Source of the DNA: JALOOB01 sp040766655
GTDB taxonomy: Bacteria; Chloroflexota; Anaerolineae; CG2-30-64-16
Direction of reading: 5' to 3'
DNA length: 64,000 nt
Assembly (NCBI GenBank): GCA_040766655.1
Contig: JAXGQB010000018.1
Coordinates: 1-64,000, forward strand
Shown here: positions 34,484 to 43,743 of the stretch, in pieces
How positions within the stretch are numbered: position 1 is the first letter of the stretch
How the letters are laid out: each line of letters begins with the position of its first letter
Notes under the pieces: generated by a model
Told to the model about the DNA's origin: nothing
The model's database searches: none
Seen by the model: the letters and a program-made list of their open reading frames with translations, nothing else
Made by a program: the position numbers and the translations under genes

Positions 34484-34924
34484 TCATTCCCGATACGGCA
34501 CGGGATCGACGAAGCCCTGGCTGCCGTTCTGCGTCTTCGTGCAGCGCAGCCCGAAGTGCAGATGCGGCCCCGTGCTGCGCCCCGTGTTGCCCGACAGCCC
34601 GATCACCGCCCCGCGCGCCACGCAGTCGCCGACGTGCACCCGCACCTCCGAGAGGTGGGCGTACACCGTCTGCCACGCCGCGCCGTGGCCCAGCACGACC
34701 CGCAGGCCGTAGAGGCCCCGGCTGTCGCCGGCCCGCAGCACGACGCCGTCCGCCGCGGCCAGGACCGGTGTGCCCACCGGCACCCCGTAATCCACGCCCT
34801 CGTGCCCCGCGAAGCCGTACGGCAGATACTGCGCCGCCCGCTCCCCGAACCACTGCGTCACCCGCCCCACGCCCTCCGGCAAGGGCCGCCCCAACGCGAT
34901 TCCGGCCATCCCCATCACCCCCAC
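34484..34924 (-). CDS. M23-family peptidoglycan endopeptidase (endolysin)
   Basis: A 146-residue zinc metallopeptidase of the LytM/M23 type that cleaves peptide cross-links. The zinc ligands appear in HEGVDYG (His and Asp) and in GPHLHFG (HxH), with the preceding SGNTGRSTG loop. No signal peptide is visible, so it needs the adjacent holin-like protein to reach the wall. It is intact, unlike many neighbouring prophage genes. Confidence 0.88.
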   Translation of the reverse strand: MGVMGMAGIALGRPLPEGVGRVTQWFGERAAQYLPYGFAGHEGVDYGVPVGTPVLAAADGVVLRAGDSRGLYGLRVVLGHGAAWQTVYAHLSEVRVHVGDCVARGAVIGLSGNTGRSTGPHLHFGLRCTKTQNGSQGFVDPVPYRE

Positions 34925-34925
34925 C

Positions 34926-35047
34926 GCCCCTGCGGGGCGATTGACGATTGAAGATTGAAAATTGAAGATTGGTCACGCGGCATCGGCAGCAGGCTCTGCA
35001 ATCCGAAACCCGTAATCTTCAATCTGTGATCTTCAATCTTCAATCGT
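34926..35047. repeat. Heptad-armed inverted repeat between endolysin and holin
   Basis: The hairpin CCCCTGCGGGG, left heptads GATTGAAGATTGAAAATTGA (34943-34970), a core with GGCTCTGCAATCCGAAACCC, and right heptads TAATCTTCAATCTGTGATC (35014-35045). The core resembles that of the element at 35386-35507. Confidence 0.85.
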
Positions 35048-35053
35048 CCGTCG

Positions 35054-35203
35054 TCACTTACACAGTTGTCCCGCCAGCGCCGCGGCCGCCTGCAGCTGCG
35101 GCTGCACCACGACCACGTGGTACCCGAACACGCTCAGCAGCGCCAGCAGCGCCGACAGCACCACCGACAGGATCCGCCCCACCGTTTCCTTGTCCCAGTT
35201 CAT
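35054..35203 (-). CDS. Small single-span protein, probable holin
   Basis: A 49-residue protein, MNWDKETVGRILSVVLSALL followed by a hydrophobic run to LLSVFGYHVVVV and a short tail. One membrane segment, small size and position directly before the M23 endolysin are the usual marks of a class II/III-like holin. Its coding region overlaps the 3' part of the coiled-coil gene in another frame. Confidence 0.6.
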   Translation of the reverse strand: MNWDKETVGRILSVVLSALLALLSVFGYHVVVVQPQLQAAAALAGQLCK

Positions 35204-35375
35204 CCTTGGCCTCCAGTTGCACGCCGGCCGGCTCCGGCCGGCCCCCTTCCAACCGCTCCACGCGCTGCGCCAGCGCATCCAGCCGCGCGCTCACCTCGCT
35301 GAGCGCGGCAAAGTCGCCCGTCCCCGCCAGCGCGCGCAGGGCCTCCACCACATCGAACGTCGTTCCCAGCCGCAT
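35058..35375 (-). CDS. Small coiled-coil protein overlapping the holin
   Basis: A 105-residue frame starting MRLGTTFDVVEALRALAGTG, with a coiled-coil segment (ALSEVSARLDALAQRVERLE). The last 45 residues overlap the holin gene and look low-complexity, so the natural end may be earlier and an indel is possible. Proteins like this precede holins in some phage lysis modules. Confidence 0.45.
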   Translation of the reverse strand: MRLGTTFDVVEALRALAGTGDFAALSEVSARLDALAQRVERLEGGRPEPAGVQLEAKDELGQGNGGADPVGGAVGAAGAAERVRVPRGRGAAAAAGGRGAGGTTV

Positions 35376-35385
35376 CACTCCCCGT

Positions 35386-35510
35386 CGCCCCTCCGGGCGA
35401 TTGAAGATTGAAAATTGAAAATTGAAGATCGGCCACCCTGCATCGAAGGCACTTCTCCGCAATGCGAAGCCCGTAATCTTCAATCTTCCATCTTCAATCT
35501 TCAATGGTCA
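35386..35510. repeat. Heptad-armed inverted repeat
   Basis: The hairpin CGCCCCTCCGGGCG, left heptads GATTGAAGATTGAAAATTGA (35399-35428), a core of about 48 bp ending GCAATGCGAAGCCC, and right heptads TAATCTTCAATCTTCC (35474-35505). Confidence 0.85.
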
Positions 35511-35516
35511 CTCGCA

Positions 35517-36441
35517 TCATGGAATCGCGTGCGCGGTCGCCGGGTCGAGCAGGCCCGACTCCGCGATCGTGTTGCTGGCCTTGGTTGTCGAACCACCACG
35601 CGGCCGCACCCACGCTGATCTCCGCATCCACCTTGTTGTACGCGAAGCGGTTGTCGTACGCCACGCCCGTGCCGTCACTCTTGTAGCGCAGGCAGTAGCC
35701 GGCCGCACCCGTGTCCCCGTTGATCACCACGTTGCGCCGCACCACCAGGTTCACCGACGCGCCGGCCAGGTGGTCGATCACGTCGTCCGCCGAGTCCACG
35801 AAGATGTAGCTGTCCTCGATGACGCAGTCCGCCGACGTGCCGGCGAACAGGATGCTGTTCGTCATGCTCCCGCCCACCAGCCCCACGAAGGAGCAGTTGG
35901 CGATGCGCAGGTCCGTCACCGTGGTCGCCACGCTGACGTGGACCAGGTACTCCTTCGTGGTGCCGTGTCCCGGCACTGCACCCCGTCCAGCGTGCAGCCG
36001 TCGCCCGCGGCCGCGATCGTGAGGGCCGCGGTCACGCCGTCGGTCGCATTCGCCACCAGGCGGATGTTGCGCAGCGTGACGTTGGCCGCCGCCACCGTGA
36101 TCGAGCCGGCCAGCGCGGTCGCGCTGAACGTCGGCATCAGGTTGCCTTCGCCCAGCCCCACGATCGTCACGCCGGCCACGTCGCAGTTGACCGAGGTCGC
36201 CGACCGTCAGGTTCTCCGCGTGCCCCGGCAGCAGGTAGATCCGGTCGCCCTTGCTCGCCGTGCAGCACCCGATGGCGTAGTCCAGCGTGAGAAACGGTTT
36301 CCGGGGGCTCACGCCGTAGCCGTTGCCCACGCTGTCCATGCCGTCCGCGGCGTTGCTGTCCACCCAGTAGATCTTGCCCGTCAGCGGCTGCCCCAGCGGC
36401 GCGCCGCCCAGCTCATACACCCGATCCCCGAACGTGGTCAC
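35517..36441 (-). pseudogene. Phage beta-helix-like structural protein with three frameshifts
   Basis: The gene begins MTTFGDRVYELGGAPLGQPL and is coherent to PGHAENLTV (about 36200). It continues in another frame (VTIVGLGEGNLMPTFSATAL...) to about 35970, then returns to the first frame (TTKEYLVHVSVATTVTDLRI...). It changes frame again near 35575 to end NTIAESGLLDPATAHAIP. Restored, it is a protein of about 305 residues with parallel beta-helix periodicity (NVTLRNIRL, TDLRIANCSF, VNLVVRRNVV), typical of phage surface proteins. Confidence 0.7.
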
Positions 36442-36442
36442 G

Positions 36443-36814
36443 TCAGCCCTCCAGGAACGTCAGGTAGACGATGTCCACGTCGCTCGCGCTCGCATGCGTG
36501 AAGGTCAGCAGCAGCACCGTGTCCTTCGCCAGGTGCGGGCACTCCGCCGTGTCCGGATTCAGCGCGCCGTCGAAGTCCCCGCGGTCCTTCGTCACGAACA
36601 GCGCGTTGGCCCCCGGCGTGAAGCTCTTGATGATCCCGTCGTCGTCGGACGTCGGCAGCAGCGTCCCGATCTTCAGCGCCGACGTCACGTTCGCCGTCCC
36701 GCACGTGTCCACCCGGATCAGCGTCCCGTCCTTCGGCATCTTGTAGCGGATGACCGCATCCGCCGCCAGCGTGCCATGCACATGCCACGGCACCTGCCAC
36801 ATCATCCCATCCAT
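36443..36814 (-). CDS. Phage structural protein, intact
   Basis: A 123-residue beta-rich protein (MDGMMWQVPWHVHGTLAADA ... DVDIVYLTFLEG), immediately upstream of the beta-helix gene with a one-base gap. Position next to the capsid gene suggests a capsid decoration or minor structural protein. No family is recognised. Confidence 0.55.
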   Translation of the reverse strand: MDGMMWQVPWHVHGTLAADAVIRYKMPKDGTLIRVDTCGTANVTSALKIGTLLPTSDDDGIIKSFTPGANALFVTKDRGDFDGALNPDTAECPHLAKDTVLLLTFTHASASDVDIVYLTFLEG

Positions 36815-36865
36815 CGCTCTAGCCCCCTGTTAATTCCCTGTTTTACAGACCACCCCCACCGCCTG

Positions 36866-36985
36866 CGGCGATGGAAGAAGGAAGATTGAAGATGGAAGAT
36901 AGCGACCTGCGGACTGCAGAGCGGACCACCGCCGGCTGCAGGCCGGCCAATCTTCCGTCTTCCTTCTTCAATCTTCCATCCGTCG
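36866..36985. repeat. Heptad-armed inverted repeat downstream of capsid gene
   Basis: The arms are GATGGAAGAAGGAAGATTG-type (36870-36900) and CAATCTTCCGTCTTCC-type heptads (36947-36982) around a core rich in CTGCGGACTGCAG and GCCGGCTGCAGGCCGGC hairpins. The right arm ends close to the capsid stop codon. Confidence 0.85.
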
Positions 36986-38541
36986 TCACGACACATTCGC
37001 CTTGTACAGCCCGCGGTAGTCCATCGGTCCCGCCGCGAAGAACCAGCGCACCTTGACCGGCAGCACGTCGTTGGTGAACATCAGCCCGCTCGTCGGCGAC
37101 GCGACGGAGAAGATCTCCGGCGTCTCGCCGTAGCGGAAGCCCAGCCCGATGGTCGGATACATGCGCGGATCCGCCACCGCGGCCCAGTTGTTCGTGTCGG
37201 TCCACAGGTCGACGACGATGATGCGCCGCCGCGCCGCGGCCAGCCGCGCGTCGTGCGTGTTGCCGGCCGCCTCCGGGTTCACGTCGTTGTCCGCCATGCC
37301 CGGCATGCCCTCGCTCGCCAGGATCGTCAGCGCCGTGTTCTCCAGGTCGGGCGGCACGAGCAGGTAGCGCGGGCTGGTCAGCCCGCCCAGGCGCTCGCCC
37401 GAGTTGACCTCGGCCTGCTTGCGCATGGCCAGCTTGGCCGTGTTCCAGGCCGCGCTCGACAGCGGCAGCGTCGGTCAGGTTGCCGTGGTCCGTGTGGAAC
37501 AGCGCCTTGCTGTCCGCCAGCGTCGGCCCCACCCCCGCGGTCGTGAAGATGGCCGAGATCGTCTTGCCCAGCGTCAGCCAGGCCGCCTGGGCCAGCGCCC
37601 GCGGCGCATTGCGCAGCCGGCCCACGTCGTCCTTGTCCATCGCCTCCAGCGTGATGCCCAGGTAGCCGCCGCGCTTCTGCCAGCTCGCGCTCTCCGCCGC
37701 ATCGTCCCACGTCAGCTCGGTGTAGGCCGCACCCTCCGACACGACCGGCAGCTCGCCCACCCCGCCCAGCGTGATCCACTTGATGGTCTGCAGCGTGCCG
37801 AAGTTGTCGGTCAGCACGATCGGCTGCCACCAGCGCGGGTACTGCTGGAACTCGTTCACCACCACCTTGTTCAGCACGTTGGCCACGATGTTGGCCATCG
37901 TGGTCGACGACACGTTCGCCAGCGTGACCCGCTCCGCGTGGAACAGGCCCGTCATCTCGTAGTCGCCCGAGAGGGCCAGGTAGGCCTCCCGGATCCCCGA
38001 CAGCGGCCGCACCCCGCCCGCGGCGGCCGGCTCTCCAGCAGCGCGCTCAGCGCCTCCGTGATCTGGTCCTGCGAATCGAGCATGCCGCTCACCGTCGGCC
38101 GCACCCCCTGCACCGTGCGCGCGGCCTCTTCCTCCGCCCAGGCCGCCTTGATGCGCGCGATGGCCGCATCGAGCTCCTCGACCGACCACGTCTGCGGCAG
38201 GCCGGCCATCACCACCCGCCGCCAGCGTTCGGGCAGCCCCGACAGCGCCAGGCGGCCGTCGAGCAGTGTCTGCCGCAGCGCCGCCACCATCGGGTGCAGC
38301 GCCGCCGCCGTCGGCTGCAGCGCTGCCGCCGACGGCTGCTGGGCAGCCGCGTCCACTCCGCCCCCCGCCGCCGCTTGCGCGGCCGGCTGCCCAGCAGCTC
38401 CCGCGGCAGCCTCTCCCGGCCCGCTCCCCGCGGCCGTGACTGCGCCTGCAGCGACGCCGCAGCAACTCCTTCTCCAACCGCCGTGCCCGGTACTGCAGCT
38501 GCCGTTCCCAGGCCGATCTCCGTCTCCGCTTTCTCACCCAT
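36986..38541 (-). pseudogene. Major capsid protein (Mu gpT/HK97-like) with multiple frameshifts
   Basis: The C-terminal part (37426 to 36986; RLGGLTSPRYLLVPPDLENT ... GPMDYRGLYKANVS) and the middle part (about 38010 to 37480; VSSTTMANIVANVLNKVVVN ... ALFHTDHGNLTDAAA) are typical of gpT-type major heads, but they lie in different frames. The upstream scaffold-like helical region (38356-38040; LQPTAAALHPMVAALRQTLL) is in the second of these frames, and the putative start MGEKAETEIGLG at 38541 in a third. At least three indels are needed to restore one product of about 515 residues. Confidence 0.8.
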
Positions 38542-38544
38542 TGA

Positions 38545-39294
38545 ATCCCCCTCGTTCAGACCTTCAACCTGCAACCTAGGGCCAGCCGAGGCTGGCACAC
38601 CTTCAACCTGCAACCTTGAACCTGACTCGGCCGGCGTGCGAACTTCGTTCGCCCAACCTTCAACCCCGTTCGCGTTCAACACCTGGACAAACTCCCCGCC
38701 CGCGGCCGGCCGGTACACCGCATCCACCTGGTCAACCCGCACGATCTCCGTCACGTCGCGCAGCCCATCCGCGCCGGCCGGCCCAGGCGCACCCAGGGCA
38801 CCGCGGACAGCCCGATCTCCGGCACCGGCCGGCCCGCCGCGCGCTCGACCAGCCAGCCGTCCACCAGGCGCCGAACCAGCGCGCGACGTCCGTGTCGGCC
38901 AGCCGGTAGTCCGCCACGATCGCCCCTTCCGGCCTCATCCCCTCTTCCCAGCGCGCGTGTTCCGTCACGCCCAGCAGCCGCTCCAGCCCCGGATAGCCGT
39001 GCTGGCCCGGCAGCGGCCCCGGCGGGTTCAGGAAGCTCGCCAGGCCGTCGAACTTCGCCGCTGCAGCCTGCAGCACCTCCGGCGCAGCGGATGCCCTTGC
39101 CCAGCCACTCGCCCGGCCGGATCAGCACCGCGCAGTACACCCGCCCCGGCGGCCCCCGCAGGGGCTCCTGCTGCCGCGCCCAGCTCCCCCTGCAGCGTCA
39201 CCTGCTCGGGCAGACCTGCCGACGCATCCACCACCTCGCAGGCCTCCGCCCCATCCGCACCCGGAGGCTCCCGCTCCATCACCGTTTCATCCAT
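38545..39294 (-). pseudogene. Prohead protease-like gene, frameshifted
   Basis: Pieces in alternating frames read VYCAVLIRPGEWLGKG, LQAAAAKFDGLASFLNPPGP, LLGVTEHARWEEG, GAIVADYRLADTDVARWFGA, ERAAGRPVPEIGLSAVPWVR and EIVRVDQVDAVYRPAAGGEF. Order and content fit phage head-maturation proteases that precede the major capsid gene. About four indels separate them. The 3' part runs through CTTCAAC heptads that encode RLQVEG twice, without a stop, into the capsid start, so a protease-scaffold-capsid fusion is possible. Confidence 0.6.
38555..38670. repeat. CTTCAAC/CTGCAAC heptads with hairpins at the protease-capsid border
   Basis: CCTTCAACCTGCAACC-type heptads occur twice around CCAGCCGAGGCTGG, plus GCGAACTTCGTTCGC. 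They translate as RLQVEG in the protease frame. Confidence 0.75.
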
Positions 39295-39301
39295 TCCCCG
39301 C

Positions 39302-39351
39302 TCCCTCTTCCCCGGTCCCCGGTTCCCAGTCCCCAGTCCCCGATCCCCGTT
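39302..39351. repeat. CCCCAGT-type heptad array
   Basis: Units CCCCGGT, TCCCAGT, CCCCAGT, CCCCGAT and CCCCGTT in tandem between two prophage genes. The CCCCAGT unit is the same heptamer described as a short tandem repeat in filamentous cyanobacteria. Confidence 0.8.
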
Positions 39352-39628
39352 ACTCGTACGCCACCGTCACCGCCACGCTGCCCGCCACCGACATCACCGC
39401 ACACCCCAGCGGCAGCGCCACCCGGTCCGCCCAGGCCGCCGAACCAGCGGCCGGCACCGAGATCTGCAGGTACACGACCGCGCCATCGTAATCCGTGATC
39501 ACGGCCACCGCGCGTGCGCTGCCGGTCCGTTCGGCCACGCACACCGAGGTCAGCACCACCGGCCGCGTCTCAACCACCTCGAACCCGCCCGCTCCCAGAG
39601 AGACCACCTGCACCTGACTGACGCCCAT
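39350..39628 (-). CDS. Small phage structural-like protein
   Basis: A 92-residue protein, MGVSQVQVVSLGAGGFEVVE onward, beta-rich with Val/Ala alternation, ending VAVTVAYE. It is intact and lies upstream of the protease gene. No recognised family; possibly a minor head or decoration protein. Confidence 0.5.
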   Translation of the reverse strand: MGVSQVQVVSLGAGGFEVVETRPVVLTSVCVAERTGSARAVAVITDYDGAVVYLQISVPAAGSAAWADRVALPLGCAVMSVAGSVAVTVAYE

Positions 39629-39644
39629 CACGCCCCCCCTGCCA

Positions 39645-39757
39645 TTGAAAATCACAGATTGAAGATTGAAGATTCCGGAGCCTGCTGCCGACGGCTGGCC
39701 CTGGCTATCCACAGTCCCAATCTTCAATCTTCAATTTTCAATCTTCAATCGCTCGCC
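39645..39757. repeat. Heptad-armed inverted repeat (core family A)
   Basis: The left arm is ATTGAAAATCACAGATTGAA-type (39643-39672). The core is TTCCGGAGCCTGCTGCCGAC followed by GGCTGGCCCTGGC. The right arm is CAATCTTCAATCTTCAATTT-type (39717-39750). The core is closely related to that at 40187-40231. Confidence 0.85.
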
Positions 39758-40125
39758 GCCGCGGTCGGGTCGAACAACTGCAGCTGCACCGAGTCGCCCA
39801 GCGCCCAGGCCGGCGACGCGTCCCCCTGCTCCCGCGCCTGCCCGATGAGGCGGTGCAGTTCCGTGTTGTCCGGCAGCGTCAGGGGGTCCCGCCAGTACCA
39901 GCGCAACATGTCCCGTGTTTCCACGATGAGGACCGCCTCCACGCCGCAGACGCACCGATCCACGTCGCCCCCGCGCTGCCACGTCAGGTCCACCCACCGC
40001 CCGCACATCGGACAGCGCCCCTGGCACACCACGCCCTTGCGGTCAGCGCCGCTCTGCCGCGCCCCGGGTAAGGCGTTCCGCCGCCCCGCCGGGCCATCCA
40101 CCGGCCTGCCATTCACCATCGCCAC
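39745..40125 (-). CDS. Zinc-ribbon phage protein
   Basis: A 126-residue protein. An N-terminal zinc ribbon (CPMCGRWVDLTWQRGGDVDR then CVCG) is followed by a helical segment (EAVLIVETRDMLRWYWRDPL) and an Asp/Ala-rich end. It lies between portal and head genes. A terminase or head-assembly accessory role would be typical but is not shown by sequence. Confidence 0.55.
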   Translation of the reverse strand: MAMVNGRPVDGPAGRRNALPGARQSGADRKGVVCQGRCPMCGRWVDLTWQRGGDVDRCVCGVEAVLIVETRDMLRWYWRDPLTLPDNTELHRLIGQAREQGDASPAWALGDSVQLQLFDPTAAASD

Positions 40126-40149
40126 CCCCTCCGCCGCCGCCTTGCGGCG

Positions 40150-40300
40150 ATTGAAGATTGAAGATCACAGATTGAAGATTCCGGAGCCTGCATTCAACGG
40201 CTGGCTCTGGCAATCAACAGCCCCGATCTTCCTTCTTCCGTCTTCCTTCTTCCATCGGCGATCCCAATCTTCAATTTTCAATCTTCAATTTTCAATCGTC
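40150..40300. repeat. Heptad-armed inverted repeat (core family A) and extra array
   Basis: Left arm GATTGAAGATTGAAGATC (40149-40186), core TTCCGGAGCCTGCATTCAAC with GGCTGGCTCTGGC, then CTTCCTT heptads to 40255. A second run AATCTTCAATTTTCAATC (40267-40298) supplies the Ile-Glu-Asn-stop end of the portal gene. Confidence 0.85.
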
Positions 40301-41643
40301 CCGCCGGCGATCATCTCCGCGAGTTCTTCTTCGCCGACGCTCTCCCCCGCGAACTTGAGCACCGTGCGGACCACCAGCCGGCGCCAGGCCTCGCCGCCCA
40401 CGCCCTGCCCCGCCACCGACTGCAGCGCGCTGGCGATCTGGGCCGCACCGCCGCCCAGGTCCGAGTTGTCCGAGGGCGAGATGTCCGGCAGGGAGAGGTG
40501 CACGTCCCCCAGCGTCGCCACGGCGCCCCGGATCTTGCCGAGCCGTACCGCCCGGTTGTAGGCCGTCAGGGCGATCTGCGCCAGCATGGCGCCGAAGTGC
40601 TGCTGCCGCGCCCGCATGAAGCGGGAGCGCTGCTCCGCCATGGCCCGCGCGGTGGCCAGGTTGGCCTCCTCGCCCTCGCCCATGTCCACCAGCCCCACGC
40701 CCGGCCCGCCGGCCACGATCATCCAGCGCAGCGCCCGCCCGTCCGCGGCCGCATCCGCCGCGTGCAGGTTCGGCGCCAGCGCCTCCCACTGCTCGTTGTC
40801 CCGGTCGATCACCAGCAGCGTGCCCGACTCCGGCGCGTGGCTCAGCTCCGCCCGCCGCCGCGGCAGCAGCGCGCCCGGCACCTTGACCAGCCACAGGAAC
40901 GCGTGCACCCCCGCGCTCAGCCGCAGCCGGTCCTCCAGCCAGCGGCTGTAGCGCCGCAGCCACGGCAAGATGCTGGCCAGGTCGCTCTCCCCCCGCACGC
41001 ACCCCACCGGCCGGTTCACCGCGAAATGCAGACACACCGGCTTTGGCCGGTCTGCCTGCGCGCCATCCTCTTCCGGCGCATCGACGTCCGGGTGGCCCGC
41101 CGCCAGCCACCGCCGGCCGCCGGGGTAGTCCGGGTCCGCCGGCCCCACCATCTCGTGGTAGGCCAGTTCGGTCTCGTAGTCGCCGGCCGCGCACTCGACG
41201 CGATCCACGCTCGACGCCGGCAGCGCGCGCACGTACGACATGCCGTCCGCCGGGTTCATGTGCAGGGTGACGAAGAGCTCGCCCGAGCGCGCAGCTCGTC
41301 GCACAGCTCGTACTGGCGCAGCGCCAGGTGGTTCTGCTCGTGGCTCCAGAAGGCGGTAAGGAACTCGGCCAGCTGGGCTCGTCCGCCGTCAGCGCGATCC
41401 CGTCCCCGCAGACGAACGACGTGACCAGCGACACCAGCCGCCGCGCCATCGGGTTGCGCCGCCACACCTCGCGGGCGTCGGAGAACTCCTGCGCCAGTTC
41501 ATCCCACAGCTTGTCGAGTTCCGTGCCGCCGAGCCCAGCCGCGCCAGCCCGTCGCCCTCGCGCCCCGGGTCTACCGCCTCCACCCGCGCCAGCCGCAGCA
41601 CCCACGCCGCCGCCCCCCTGGCCGCCCTCTGCCACCACCGCAT
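40285..41643 (-). pseudogene. Portal protein with at least three frameshifts
   Basis: The long 3' part (41304-40285) is a coherent portal C-terminal half: ELFVTLHMNPADGMSYVRAL, later TARAMAEQRSRFMRARQQHF and PDISPSDNSDLGGGAAQIAS. Upstream pieces in other frames read MRWWQRAARGAAAWVLRLAR (start 41643), then GGTELDKLWDELAQEFSDAR ... LVSLVTSFVCGDGIALTADE, then LAEFLTAFWSHEQNHLALRQ. Indels are needed near 41545, 41385 and 41300. Restored length is about 450 residues, normal for a portal. Confidence 0.8.
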
Positions 41644-41677
41644 CGCCACTACCTCCGCCGCTTCGCCGCCGAACCGG

Positions 41678-41783
41678 GAAAATTGAAGATTGAAAATTGA
41701 GAGTACCGCAGGGCGCGGCCAACCTTCAACCGGAGGCCGGCTCGTAATCTTCAATTCTTAATCTTCAATCTTCAATCGTCTCA
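41678..41783. repeat. Heptad repeats between portal and terminase
   Basis: AATTGAAGATTGAAAATTGA heptads (41679-41702), CTTCAAC units, then TAATCTTCAATTCTTAATC heptads (41744-41780) reach the terminase stop region. Confidence 0.85.
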
Positions 41784-43364
41784 CCATCCACCGGTTTCGC
41801 GCGTGTCGATCCGAAACGCCGGCGGCGCCCAGCCGGCCGACTCCCCGGTCACCGCGCAGTAGCGCGGCCGCCACGGCCAGGCACCACGCCATGGCGCGGT
41901 CGTCGTGGTCGCCCGGCGGCGCGGAGAGCGTGCTGCCCGAGAGGGCCATCAGCTGCCGGTGGGTCTCCCGGTCCCGCACCTGGGGCGACCCGTCGCGCAG
42001 CAGGTCCGCGCCGGCCGCCACCGCCACCGGCTTCCCCTTCGCCGACGACAGCCACCCCGGCCGGCCGTCCAGCCCCGTCAGCACGCTGGCCGCGCCCCCC
42101 TCGCGCAGCGCCAGCAGCACGGCATGCCCGTGGTTGTTGCGCTCGACCAGGATGCCGGCGCTGTAGTACTCCCCCAGCTCCTGCAGGCCAGCGGCGAACA
42201 CCGCCGGCTCGAAGCGGCCCGCCCACACCGCCGCCTGGTCGCCGGAGTACGCATCCAGCACGCACGCCGCGCTCTCGTCCGACTGCGGATTGCCCTCCGC
42301 CGGGTCCGCCCCGATCACATACGCCCGCCCCGGCCGCGGCCCCTCCCAGATCGCCAGCCCCCGCAGGCGCGGCGCGCTGGGGTGCGCGGCCGCCGGCGTC
42401 CCCGGCGAGGATTGCGCCGCCAGTTCCTCCACGAACGCGAAGCGCGGCGCCGGGTCGTCCGTCACGCCACCGGCCATGTCAGTCCCCCCCACGAGGCGAG
42501 CCACCCCGGTAGCATCAGCCCGATCCAGCCACTCAGCAGCAAAGCGAGCATCGGCGGCCAGAGGCGCCAGAGCTTCCACGTCCGAGGCCGGATATTCCGC
42601 ATACAGCGAGTCCAGGTGCCCGGAGCGCGCCAGGATGTCGCGGCGCACGCCCCGTACCACGCCGCGTCGCGCTCCGGCCGCGCGGTCCAGGGCAGGAAGA
42701 TGGGCCGGTAGTCGTTCTCGCCGGCCTTGGCGGCCTGGTAGATGCGCTTGAACGCGCTGCCCGGGCTCGCCTTGTCCACCGTGGAGAGCAGGACCAGCTG
42801 GCCGCCGGCGTCGATCGTCGGCTTGACGGCGTCAAGCAGCGGGGCGAGGTCGCAGTAGTCCGCCTCGTCGACCACAGCCAGCGTGCCCGTGTACGATCGT
42901 CCCCCCGTGGTGGGAAACGCCAGCGCCGCGGATCCATTCGTGAGTCGGAATTCATGCGCATTCTCCGCCAGCACCGCCTGCGCGGTCATCCACGGTGGCA
43001 GCCGGCCGTAGATGCCGCGCAGGCGGAAGCTGAGCAAATTGACCGCCTCGGCGTCGCGCTTGGAGAAGAACAGCACCGTCGCGGCCGGCTGAAACAGCAT
43101 CAACCACAGGCCGTAGGCCACCGTGAGCCACGACATGCCCAGCTGCCGGGCCTTGAGCATGACGACCAGGCGCTCGCCCTGCAGCGCATCGGCCACCGCG
43201 AGCTGCGCCGGCCACAGCTGGAACCGCAGCCACGTCCGCGCCGACGCGTCGTAGACCTGCGCCCAGTGGTCGCACCAGTAGCCGAACGACACCGCACACG
43301 TCGCCCATTCACGCTGCTCCGGGGTCGTCGTCTGCTTCGTCACCCACGCTCTGCCCCTCGCCAA
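41781..43364 (-). pseudogene. terL: Large terminase subunit with frameshifts
   Basis: TerL packages DNA with an ATPase and an RNase H-like nuclease. The 5' part (43364 to about 42650) has a Walker A-like MLKARQLGMS, Walker B LAVVDEADYCDL and coupling motif LVLLSTVDKA. The nuclease half continues in another frame from RRDILARSGHLDSLYAEYPA, with Asp in YVIGADPAEGNPQ and the Glu and Asp residues that follow. Near 41830 a further indel seems to change the end from AAGVSDRHARNRW to PPAFRIDTRETGGW and a stop. Restored length is about 527 residues. Confidence 0.85.
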
Positions 43365-43743
43365 GCAGTCCTGCGAGACCGCCGGCCGCCCCCCTGGCCG
43401 CCAGGCGCCACTCGCCGACCCGCGCCACCGCGCCCCCCAGCAGCGCGGCCATGTCGTCCCCGCTCAGCGTGCGCACCCGCCCCTCGACCGACGCCTGGAC
43501 CACCTCGACCGGCTTGCCGTCCATGTACTCGATCAGCAGCCGGGCCGCGGCCAGGTTGCCGTCCAGCGCCAGGGTGAAGAGGATGCGCACCAGCCGCTCC
43601 ACCCGGCTGTACGTCGCCTGCTCGTCCCCGTCGTCGAACAGCACCCGCTCGCGCGCGATCGTCCGCGCCAGCTCCGCCACCGTCCGCCCGCGCCGCGGCC
43701 GGCCGTTGGGGTTGCCCGACTGGCCCGCCACCCACTTAGCCAC
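43309..43743 (-). CDS. DUF5681-like protein, probable small terminase
   Basis: The start WVAGQSGNPNGRPRRGRTVA is the KxxxGQSGNPxGRP signature of DUF5681 proteins, which regularly sit just upstream of large terminases. The GTG at 43743 (VAKWVAGQ) begins the conserved block; an ATG at 43797 would add 18 residues. It is 144 residues, mostly helical, with a Gly/Ala-rich tail, and overlaps the terL start by 56 bp. DNA recognition for packaging is inferred. Confidence 0.7.
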   Translation of the reverse strand: MAKWVAGQSGNPNGRPRRGRTVAELARTIARERVLFDDGDEQATYSRVERLVRILFTLALDGNLAAARLLIEYMDGKPVEVVQASVEGRVRTLSGDDMAALLGGAVARVGEWRLAARGAAGGLAGLLGEGQSVGDEADDDPGAA

